A stretch of 64,000 nt of DNA, from NCBI RefSeq assembly GCF_027409185.1, contig NC_084462.1, positions 21,179,577-21,243,576 on the forward strand. Reading direction: 5' to 3'. The position numbers were made by a program, and so were the translations under genes. The notes beneath the pieces are model-generated. The model saw only the letters and a list, made by a program, of their open reading frames with translations. It made no database searches and was not told the origin of the DNA. Of the stretch, positions 1-10,400 are shown piece after piece; position 1 is the first letter of the stretch, and every line of letters begins with the position of its first letter. This stretch comes from Cynocephalus volans. Taxonomy: Eukaryota > Chordata > Mammalia > Dermoptera > Cynocephalidae.

Positions 1-299
1 TAATGGCAGAGATTCCTTTTAGGTGATTTATTTCTTAAAATTTTCACATCTAAAGCAACACCACATCTTTGACTCTACGGTCTGCAAGCTTCACCTGCCT
101 CCCTGGAACATAGCTGAGATCCAGGAAGTAAGCAAAAACAAGAAAGACCTTTGAGCAATCAGAACGGGTGTTACAAAGTCCATGTACTGAAACTAGTATG
201 TCTGACTTGGCGGCTCTCAATTTATACGTAGTTCTGAGAGGCTCACTTGTATGATTTCCAGTGATATCATATTAATTTCAGCAATTATGATAACTGATA

Positions 300-470
300 T
301 TCAAGTGCTTGCTGTGTACCAAGTAGTCAGCTAAATGCTTTATGTGGCTTATCCCAGGTAGTCCTTAAAACAACCTTATAAGGTAGGTGCTGTTGTCTTC
401 ATTCTGTGGAGTAGGGAACTGAGACTGAGGACGGTGAGTAAATTAGTGATAGAGCCAGGATTGAAACACA
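300..470 (-). mobile_element. MIR
   Basis: AACAACCTTATAAGGTAGGT and GAACTGAGACTGAGGACGG fit a reversed MIR. Confidence 0.7.
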
Positions 471-709
471 ATCAGTAACTAATAATTAAGGATTGAATAA
501 GTATATACTTTAGCCTAAATAATTTTAGTTTAAACATTTGATGCCAGACCATTAGTTTAGGTCCTTTTTTGTTGCACTCAGATGTTGTTACTTTTAATTT
601 CTAGTTTTGCTCCAAAATCTGTCTATGCATTTCTTCAGCATGTTTCATATGTTTCTCAGAATCCCCTCCTTTGGCAAGTCATTAAATGTTGAAGTGTGTC
701 TCTCCTAAA

Positions 710-801
710 TTTTTTTTTTTTTTTTTTTTGGCGGCTGGTGTATGGGAATCCAAACCCTTGTTGTCAACAGTGCGTTCTAACCAACTGAGCTAACTGGTCA
801 G
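710..801 (-). mobile_element. tRNA-Ile-derived monomer SINE
   Basis: A T-rich tail, then the reverse complement of the monomer ending GAGCTAACTGGTCAGC. Target repeats CTCTCCTAAA lie at 700-709 and 802-811. Confidence 0.88.
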
Positions 802-1369
802 CTCTCCTAAACTTCTATCCAAACTAAGATGTTTGGGAGGATTTAGTGCAACTTCAGAAATAGAATTCTTAAGGGAACCTTGAGTAACAAGGAGAAAGGG
901 AAACAGTTTGCTATTTTGTTTGTTAATATTCACTGTTTTCATTTGGGAATTTTAGGAGTATTAAGGAAAATATAAAATACTTTAGTTAAAATAATAAGAA
1001 AGGAAGATAAATAGGTGAGTTAAGTTCATGTGTGTTTGCCACATATTCCTTGGGCATTACTAAACTGTTCTTGTTCTCAGACTTAGGATAACTTTCATTC
1101 TGGTAAGTGACTTTTCCTGGCCTTAAAAGCAAAATCACCAAGATAATTTATTTAGAATTAAATGCTAAATTTGACTAACCACTTTGTTTTTCTGTACTAA
1201 ATTATAAAACTTGTTTAGAGACTTTTGAAAGAGTAAGAATTTGATATGAGTTTCTCAAATAACTGGAATAGGAGACATGTACATCCAGGTTGTGTTTCTC
1301 ACTTTAAAAACACTGTATTGAGGTTCCTAATTTTAGGATTTTGGCACTTGTTTTGAAGTTAATTATTTT

Positions 1370-1462
1370 GCTGGTGGGTTAGCTCATTTGGGAGAGCCTA
1401 GTACTGGTAACACCAAGGTCCTAGGTTCAGATCCTTGTACCAGACAGCTGCCGCAAAAAAAA
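1370..1462 (+). mobile_element. tRNA-derived monomer SINE (left half of inverted pair)
   Basis: Begins GCTGGTGGGTTAGCTCA and ends in CAGCTGCCGC plus an A tail. It is tail-to-tail with the next SINE. Confidence 0.88.
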
Positions 1463-1467
1463 GAATT

Positions 1468-1567
1468 AATTTTTTGTTGTTGTTGCGGCTGGCTGGTATG
1501 GGGATCCAAACTTGGGACCTTGGTGTTGTGAGTCTGTGTTCTGACCAACTGAGCTAACCGGCCAGCC
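1468..1567 (-). mobile_element. tRNA-derived monomer SINE (right half of inverted pair)
   Basis: A T-rich tail followed by the reverse complement of the monomer, ending GAGCTAACCGGCCAGCC. Confidence 0.88.
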
Positions 1568-2001
1568 ATTTGGTACCTGCTTTGAGCATGCCTGCAGCCT
1601 CAGAACCACAGTGCTTTTTTCCCTTAAAGTTCAGGAATGAGGCAGGCTCTTGAAGAAGCTAGAAATTCTGTTTTCCTGGCAGTTGAATTCCAAAACAACT
1701 GCCTTTAAGGACTTGTTTTAAACTGGGGACAATGAGTTGATCTTGTTTGAATCTGCATTCTCTTGTGTTGCCTTTACAGAGGGGTGCCAAAATAAAGTGT
1801 GAGTTTCTCACGTTCCTGAACTATTATTGCAACTTAATCCACATATGCTGAAGTTGTCACTTTATTTTTGTCCTAAACACTGATCAGGTTAGCCTTGGGA
1901 AAACAAGCCATGATTTTTAGATGAAGGGCTTCATATCTAAATTTTCCTGTAGGCTGATAGTTATTAATGCTGTGTCTACTGAGTTTAAATTTCCTGTGGA
2001 G

Positions 2002-2175
2002 AGGGCCGGCCCATGGCTCACTTGGGAGAGTGTGGTGCTGACAACACCAAGGCCATGGGTTTGGATCCCTATATAGGGATGGCCGGTTAAGCTCACTGAG
2101 AGAACGTGGTGCTGATAACACCAAGTCAAGGGTTAAGATCGCCTTACCAGTCATCTTTTTTTAAAAAAAATAAGT
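2002..2175 (+). mobile_element. Dimeric tRNA-derived SINE
   Basis: Two tRNA-like units in tandem (GGGCCGGCCCATGGCTCA, then GGCCGGTTAAGCTCA) and an A tail. Target repeats AAATTTCCTGTGGAG lie at 1987-2001 and 2176-2190. Confidence 0.93.
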
Positions 2176-2474
2176 AAATTTCCTGTGGAGTCCTTCAGAG
2201 ATTCATGACCCCCACCCTTCCTCTCCTAGCCTCTCTCATTCTCTCCTTCATCTGTTGCTTAGATTATTGTTAGATTATTGTTGCTTCGATTACCTGTTGT
2301 TATGTGGGTTGTAAACTTTTCATCTCACCAAACATGACAGGAGCATATAGTGTCCCTGCATTTCATATAATCGGACAGTTTATGTTTTTGAAGTAAATGG
2401 AAAACATCTCATCTTTTATTGTCAACATTGAGTACTTCAAGAAGCTTTTGCATCACATTCCCAGCTCCCTCTTT

Positions 2475-2478
2475 TAGT

Positions 2479-2527
<49 letters not shown>

Positions 2528-2579
2528 CTGGTGCAGGGATCCAAATCTTTAACCCTGCTGTTATCAGCAATTTTTTTCC
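2475..2579 (-). mobile_element. Truncated SINE whose tail became a (TG)n microsatellite
   Basis: A short reverse monomer piece (GGCTGGTGCAGGGATCC) preceded by (TG)n at 2480-2526. Target repeats CCAGCTCCCTCTTT at 2461-2474 and 2581-2594 enclose both, so the microsatellite arose in the retroposon tail. Confidence 0.85.
2480..2526. repeat. (TG)n microsatellite
   Basis: About 47 bases of TG repeat with one CG near the start; it is the expanded tail of a SINE. Confidence 0.95.
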
Positions 2580-3079
2580 CCCAGCTCCCTCTTTGTAGCA
2601 GCTGATGCCTCTGTTCCTCTGAGTGCCAGTCTCTTGAGTAATCATTGCTCTCAAACATTTATTGACCACCCATTATGTGCAAGGCCCTGCAACACAATTC
2701 AGAGAAGAATCTTAGAACTGTTAAAGCTCCTCCTCTCAAGAAAGCTGCAATATAGTTGAAATGATAAAATATGTAGGAAAAGATTAAAATGTAGGGTATC
2801 AAGACTGTAGCCAATAAATCCTATGGGTGTAGAGTGGCAAGAAGGATCGCAGTCAAGGCTCCTCTGACTTTCCAACAAGGAGTGGATAAGACCTCCATGA
2901 AGAAAAATATAAAACTTTGCTGATGGACTTAGGAGGTGATCTGAATGTATATTCATATCATGGTCCTGGATAGGACCAGTCAGGCTAATGAGGAAGGAAG
3001 ATGACATGCCCCTACAAATTAATGTATTAATTCAGAATATCATCAGAGTTAAGGACAATAAACTGAAACAATCTGTAAT

Positions 3080-3790
3080 ATAGTTAAATAACAAAAGGTT
3101 AATAATATCCATAATAAAGTACACCTACGAATAAGAAAAACTACCTGATAGAAAAATGGGCAAAGTTGGAAGTTCACAGAAGACTAACAAGAGACCACAA
3201 TTAAGCATGAAAGAATGTCCACCCTCATTAGGATTTGGGAACTTGAATATTAAAACAGCAGTGCATGCTGTTATTTGCCCACTGGGCAGGAAAAAGTAAA
3301 GGGGTTTGCGTCCTCTAATGTAGGCAAGAATGTGAAGGAAAGGACGTTCCCATATGGTGTTAATGGACATGTAAATTGGCACAACCTTTCTAGGAGAAAT
3401 TTGACAATATCAAAATTTAGAATGTTTGTGTCTTTTATCCCAATAATTCTAGGGAATCTGAACTACAGAAATTGTCCTGTGTAAACAAACTATACATAGG
3501 TATAAAATATTTGTCATGCCTAAATAAGTATAAAACACTGTCTACAGATATAGAATTGTTCATGCGGTATTTATAACAACAAAAATTATAAACAACCGTA
3601 GTGTCTGTTAATGGAGTGGTCACACAAATTTGAGTACATCCACACTGAAACACTATGCAGCCATTAAAAAGAATGAACTAGAGCTAGAAGTATTAATAGG
3701 GGAACATGAAGCTCAGAATATTAAGTTCAAAAAGCAAGTAGTAAAGCAGACGATCAGCCCCATTTTAAGAGGTAAACATGTAGGTACAAA
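3080..3790 (+). mobile_element. Old L1 3' region
   Basis: Text typical of L1 ORF2 end and 3' UTR (TAATGGACATGTAAATTGGC, CACTATGCAGCCATTAAAAA). Degenerate, no intact frame. Confidence 0.75.
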
Positions 3791-3884
3791 CACAAACACA
3801 CATATAGAAAAGGGACTTTTAAAAAGCCTGCAAAGTTGCACTTAAAATGGAGGTGGGAGTGGTGTTGAAAAGGTCCTTTCACTT

Positions 3885-3963
3885 TGTTTTGTTTTGTTTT
3901 GGTGGCTGGGTGTTAAGGGGATCTGAACCCCTGATGTTGGTGTTATCAGCAGCACACACTAAC
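3885..3963 (-). mobile_element. Truncated monomer SINE
   Basis: A reverse-oriented 3' half with a T-rich tail. Target repeats CCTTTCACTT lie at 3875-3884 and 3964-3973. Confidence 0.85.
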
Positions 3964-4059
3964 CCTTTCACTTCTTATTCCATGTGTTTTAGCCCAGTTG
4001 GAATTTTTAATAAAATAATTAGCATGGATTTCTTTGTAAGCAAGAAGAAGACAACACAG

Positions 4060-4262
4060 TATATAGTAAGAGCTGTTATTCATCAGTCATTTACAATGGC
4101 AAGTATAGTATAAAGCACTTCAACTTTTTCTCTTTTCAACAGTCCCACAAAGTTAGTATAATTTGTCTCCATTAGACAGATGCAGAAAGTGAGGTTAGGG
4201 AGGCCAAGTATATAATGGGCCTAGGCTTACTCTGTGCATCAAAGGCCTAACTCCAAAGACTT
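4060..4262 (-). mobile_element. MIR (weak)
   Basis: Degraded reversed MIR text (GTCTCCATTAGACAGATGCA, AAAGTGAGGTTAGGGAGGC). Confidence 0.5.
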
Positions 4263-5289
4263 TTTTTCCTGAGTCACATTCTGTGATAAGTGAAAAGAGC
4301 CTTGTTATGAGGCAGTTCTTAGCTACTGAGCTGCTGATTCCAGAGAAACTTAATGGGTTTTAGGAGAATATCCGGGTGGTTTGAGACAATGGTTAGGAGC
4401 ACAGCTCTTGAATGCTGCTGTGCTGGTTTTCCTGGTGGTCTAACCTACAGTGCCTGGTTGCATCCCTATTCTATAAACCAATAGGACATAAGAAATGCAA
4501 ATTTTAACCTGAAACATATTTTATTATTATTATTTTTCTTTTTTATTTATTTATTTATTTATTTTTTTCCTGAAACATATTTTAAAGTAACATACACTGA
4601 AGTATATAGTAACGGGCTTCTATTAAGCTTTACTTGGCCCAGTGGAAAAAGACAAGAATGATGTTAAGTTTAATGATTGATTTCCTTTTAACAATATGAA
4701 TGTTTGGTGCATTTGGTATTGGGACATCAGTTTCTGAAATGTTTACAGTGAGTATTCTGTGAGAGCCTGATAGCCTTAGCATGCTTTGGTCTCAATTCAA
4801 GAAACTGACTATGGGAGAAACTGACTGGGAGCCAGCTCTGGCTTAGTAGCAGGTATTCCACCCCCACCCCCTTCTGTCTTCAACTAGGATCCCCACCTTC
4901 CTATGAAGACAGAACAGTTTTGCTGTTTTAAAGGAAGAAGTTTCTACTTGCTTATCAGGATCCCAGGCCAAAGAGAACAGTGTAGAACTGTGTGAGCGTC
5001 CTCAGATTTCCAGCATGGAGGTTCCTGCATGGATTCTACACCCTGGGACAAGCTGCAGACTACACACTGCCTGTCTGCTCTCCTCTGCCCCATGCTTGCT
5101 CAGAGGGCTCTCCCCACTTCTAGCTGGTAGTAAATTAGGGCAGAGCCCAGAGCACATTGTCTATTTACAGTAATAGAGACACAGTATGACTTGGAAATTT
5201 TTCAGAAGTACTATCCCAGAATATCACAAAATGAGAATTTGCCCCATGACATAACACAAAACGATTTCCGTTTTCTTTTGTCCATTTGT

Positions 5290-5500
5290 TCATTCATTCA
5301 GCAAATATTTTCTGAGCCCTGCTGTGTGTCAGGCCCAGTGCCCAAAACAGGGAATACAGATGGATTAAAGCACAACCGGCCCTCAGCATAGGGTGTTGGG
5401 GTAGAAGGCAGGCAGTAACCAGATCATCACAGTGTCTTTTTATAAGTTTGGTAATTGGAGCTAGGGCAGCTGCTGGCATGAAGTAGTTCCTATTATGTGC
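5290..5500 (-). mobile_element. L2-like 3' end
   Basis: TTCATTCATTCAGCAAATAT and GTGTCAGGCCCAGTGCCCA fit a reversed L2 3' end. Confidence 0.65.
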
Positions 5501-6179
5501 TTGCCGAATGAGTCAACAGCACAGAGGGGAGGGTGTCTTCAGAGATGACCTCCCAGAAGAGGTGATATGTTGAGTGAGTCTCAGAAGGGGCTGGTAAAAG
5601 TGATGTGATGGTCCCTGGTTTTTAGTACAGGAATGCTGAAAATGCGGATGAAATTTCAAATCTGCTGGATTCCAAAGTTCCATTAGAATAAACCCTTTAC
5701 AGCAAAATTTGCCAATCTGAATCCTATAAGTTTTCATTTAAAAAATTGGAAAGAACCATATAGGCAATGAACTGGAAATTTATCTCTCAAGGCTTCAACA
5801 AATATCAAATGTGAATTGTCTGCACTCTACTCTTTCTTCCCCGCTTTAGTATTCCTTCCCCAGTTTTATCTTAGTTAGCATTAGCCTCATTGTTTCTCCT
5901 TTGGAACATTGATCTCTGATAGAAGAAAAAAAGTTCTCCATTATTGGTGAAGAGACTAAACAGAGCAGATTTACTATCTGTATCTCCTCCTTTGGCCCTT
6001 GAAATTGGTTTCTATTGGTGGATTTGGAGGGATAGAGTCAGCGTTTTCTTCAGTTTTTATTTAGGTGTTTTTGTGAGTAAGATGGAACTGAAATTATTCA
6101 TACTTCAAAAGTAACATTCTTACATCCAGGCTTTTATTTTCAGCAAGCTGTAAAATGATTGTTTGTAAAATGTCATGCA

Positions 6180-6222
6180 ATGATCCCTGTACTGGCCACC
6201 AAAAAAAAAAAAAAAAAAAAAT
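6180..6222 (+). mobile_element. Short SINE 3' end with A tail
   Basis: GATCCCTGTACTGGCCACC, the usual monomer 3' end, followed by about 22 A. No convincing target repeats were found. Confidence 0.65.
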
Positions 6223-6304
6223 TGAAAAACAATGTGATTTTCATGTTTCGGAGGAGTGTTGTGAATAATTTGGATGCACTGACATTTCTGTTAAGTACAT
6301 GCTT

Positions 6305-6402
6305 GGGCTGGCTCGTTAGCTCATTTGGTTGGAGTGCAGTGTTGATAACACCGAGGTCAAGGGTTTGGATCCCCCAACCAGCCAGCCACCTAAAAAAATA
6401 AA
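6305..6402 (+). mobile_element. tRNA-derived monomer SINE
   Basis: GGGCTGGCTCGTTAGCTCA to CCAGCCACC plus an A-rich tail. Target repeats TACATGCTT lie at 6296-6304 and 6403-6411. Confidence 0.9.
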
Positions 6403-7408
6403 TACATGCTTACTAAAATGTGTAACATTGTGAGGTTTGCATTGTAGGTGCGGGTGAGTGGGTTCTGAGGTTTAATCAGTCTTTAGTTTCCTTAATGAAT
6501 TCACTTAGTCTCCAACATCTGAAACCCGTAGTTCATGTCCTTTGTCACATAAATATTTGGCCATAGAGAGGTCAGAACAGCCATGTGCACACTGTGTGGA
6601 CTTCTGGTCTTGCCCAGCTGTGTCTGATGTGTCTCACAGTGCTCTGAAGGTGGGTTGGTGGTTGGAGGTGGAAACACAGTTTCAAGGTGTTAAAAATGAC
6701 AGCTGCTTTTGAAGAGGGTAATATCAGGTTCCTACCCTTGTGTTGCCATAGCATCCTGGAATGTTTTTATATGAATATGAGGTTGGTTGTATGATAAATC
6801 TGAGAGATGGGATTTTTAAAAATCATAACATATTCAGGGAAATGCTGTCCTCAGCAAAGTAGTCACCTTACAAGGTCATGCCATCATTGGGGGGCAGGGG
6901 AAGGTGTTCCTACTCAGACTCTTACTTGAACCAGTGTTCCTTACTTGATTCCTCATACCCTTAATCATAGTAGATCCCAACTCTGTTCTCAAAAGACTTG
7001 TCACCATGGACGTATTGTTTTGAAATGGAAAAAAAGATCTGAAGGTAAACAACAAGTTACAACACTAAAAAGCAGCAGAATTATCACAAGAAATTTATTC
7101 CTGCATACAGTGAGATAATTGAGAAATATGTTCATTTGAGTGATATACATCCTGGTATATTGGAGGTGACTTAAGTCATTTTCGTGTAGTCAACCATCAT
7201 AGTAAGATGGAGCCTCCCAAAAGGAGTATGGTCAGACATATTATGGGAAAGAAAAACTAAAATTTATCTTGTTTATTCAGTCATCCCTAGACCTGGGCTT
7301 TAGACCCCATGTCTCCACTTTCCCTATCTGTACTTCCTGCACAGTGTCATCTAAAGGAATCATAAAGCTCTTCAGAGCTTTTCTGATGCTTTCCTTTTGT
7401 TTCTTTAG

Positions 7409-10400
7409 GTATTTCTGGGAAAAGCCAGCTTCTGTTTGCACTGGTCTTCACAACTCGTTACCTGGATCTTTTTACTTCATTTATTTCATTATATAATACA
7501 TCTATGAAGGTATGGTATGGCACCTGATAGGATGCATTTTATCCATAATGCACAGACCTAGGGAAACTTAGTTTATTTCACCTGTGTATTTTTAATTCAA
7601 AATCTCCAAGAAAAATTTCTACGTATGCTGTTATTGACTTAAAAACTTAAGGAACACTTAGTGTATACTTAGAACTGGGAATAAATAGAATTATCATTAG
7701 GCATATTTTTTGTTTCAAAATACTGTTAATGAGGGGCCAACCCTGTGGCGCACTCGGGAGAGTGCGGTGCTGGGAGCGCAGCAGTGCTCCCACCCGCGGG
7801 TTCGGATCCTATATAAGGATGGCCGGTGCGCTGCTCACTGGCTGAGCGCAGTGCGGCCGGTCACAAAAAGACAAAAAAAAAAAAAAAAAAATACTGTTAA
7901 TTAAAATACTTTGTACTTAAAGTTCCACAAGAATGATAAATCTTCTAAAGCTCTTGATAACCTTGTAGAAAGAGGGATAACTATTATATTTTCAAGCAGT
8001 GGGAAATTACAGACTCCCCAGAGAAATTCAGCAAGTCAGTACTTAACAAGCAATTAAAGCCAGGACTCCTAGTTGCAACATTTCCTTTTGCTGCTGTGTG
8101 AGGGACTATGTGTAGACTTCTATGTACTGTTTTCTTTTTCTTTCTCACTTAACCAATTTTTCTTAAACTTCTGTATGTGTGCTATTTTTATTACTTTTGT
8201 CATGCTTAAATAACATCTGTACCATAATTTACTTAATGTTTTTTAAACCTTTTAACCTGTCCTGACCATGACACCTTTAGTGTCCTTATATTTCTCTTAA
8301 TTCACATTAAAACAGATGTATAACTATTAAAATACAGAATGCATATCACCTAACATCTTGTATACCATTGGTGGTACACATTTCACACTTAGGGGAAGTA
8401 CTGGACTCAGTTCTTTCCCACAGTCATTGAACTCATGCTTATGAACACCTACAGAGTCAGGCACTGAGGATATGGCAGAAAACAAGCAAAAGTCTTATAG
8501 TCTGGTGGGGGAGAGTAGACAGGTCTTGGCGGTTCTGAATAAATGACTGCAATTTGTGATGAATGCTATGAAAGAAAAGTATAGGGGCTCTTAGGATATG
8601 CAGTAGGAGTCTGCTTTTCTTCATCATTCATTTTACAAATACTGAGCACCTGTGTGCCAGGCACTGTTCTAGGCATTTGGTTACTGACATGCCCAAGGAA
8701 GTAATATTTAAGCTGAAGCCTATTGGTGTGGCATTTTAACAACCCGCCTCAAACACTTTGTTTTCAAAAGTATTTTTATAAGCACAGGTCAAAGTAGACA
8801 AAGCAATATTTGAGTATGTGATCTTTATGCAAAAGCAAATTTGAGTCATCTGTAATCATTTCACTCTTACTACAAAGTGATAGGAGCCTAGAAATGAGGA
8901 AATAATTATGAGTAGCTTACTTAAAAATGGCTCAGTCCCAGCTTGTTGTCTAGGCAACTAAAACTACAGGCATTACAGGTGTGTGAACAAGAATCTTCCT
9001 CCTTTCCCTTTAGGATTCCCAGCTTTTAGAAGTTTCCTTCTTGTTGGTTTCCAAAAAAAAAAAAGATTCTTTCTTGCTCTTTTGGTTGTAGTTTTCAAAC
9101 ATGTCCTGAAATTCAGCAGAGTGAAAGCCAAGTTGTACGTGCTTATGTCTTTGTACTTTAACTGCCAGGCTCTGGTGAGAGGAGAAAAGCAGCCATTTTT
9201 CCCGAGTGGCTGCTAAGGCCTTCATGGGCGTAGTGTTGGCTGGCCATAGGCTGCCCTGAGCCTCGGCTGGGTGTGCTCCTGAGGGGGGTTCAATGTGTGT
9301 GTAGATGTGGGTGTGTTTTGTTTATGCATGTAGATTATGTATTTTATTTTATTTATGTACATGTGTACATGTATTAGTGTGTGGAGAGAACTCCTCTAAC
9401 AATCTGTTAATGTTCCTTGATTTTTTTTTTTTTGGTAGTTCTTTAGTATATGGGTATAACCTACCATTTTAATACTATGTTGACTATTTATTTGCAAATG
9501 TAACTGCATGATGAAGTGCTAGGGACAGTTTAGTGTCTTTGTGCTTTTTTAAAAGCATATGAAGGCTTGATGATTGCTCTTATTTTCCTATTAAGTCATT
9601 TGCATGGATGTTTTCCTAGTTAGGTCTCATAAGTTCTTTCCTAAAATGAAGTAGTACCATGCAGTGTAGCTGCTGTCCCAGTTGTCTCTGTTCATGGACT
9701 AAACCTGATATTTGATTCATTGGCTGAAATTTCTGCAATCTGAAAATTGACATAATTTCAGAATATCAGACTTTTCCTTGGGGTTAGATGAATATATGAC
9801 ATTTGGCTTTTTGAACGTGAAAGAACACATACTTGTAAGTCCTTGAGTTGAGCATCTGTGCTGCTATGTGCACAAAATTGCTACCTTGGAGGCAGCAAGT
9901 TTTACACATTATTCTTAACTTTAAGTTTTGCTTTTGTTATGTTACCAGACAAAATTTAATAGCAACAACCGGAATGTTCAGTGTTAAAGTAACCCAATTT
10001 AAGTAAAAACCATCATTACAAAGTTTAACATTAATTACATTATCTTTAGAAAAGCGGTAGATAAGAAATACCATCATGCTAGGAGGTCCATTGGTTTTGA
10101 ACTACATTGAACTTCGTATTCTTTTTTTTTTTATTAAGTTGCTATCTCATAGTTTAAAGTGAGTAAGGGCCGAGCCCGTGGCGCACTTGGTAGAGTGCTG
10201 CGCTGGGAGCGTGGCGACGCTCCCGCCGCGGGTTCGGATCCTATATAAGACTGACCAGTGCACTCACTGGCTGAGTGCCGGTCACGGGAAAAATAAAGTG
10301 AGTTAAACTTACACTTAACATATGACCCAGCAGTCTCCTTCCTAGGTACATACCCAAGAGAAATGAAAACTTATATTGACAGAAAAGCCTGTACACAAAT

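Larger units (their letters stand above)
1..7408 (+). other. KDELR2: KDELR2 intron 1 (3' part)
   Basis: No exon or gene was found here. The stretch holds SINEs (listed separately), MIR pieces near 300-470 and 4060-4262, an L2-like piece at 5290-5500, an L1 3' end at about 3080-3790, and a (TG)n tract at 2480-2526. Elsewhere (for example 4600-5290, 5540-6180 and 6410-7400) I see only ordinary unique AT-rich DNA. It ends at the exon 2 acceptor (7407-7408). I assign it to intron 1 because exon 1 is not found in the window. Confidence 0.8.
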
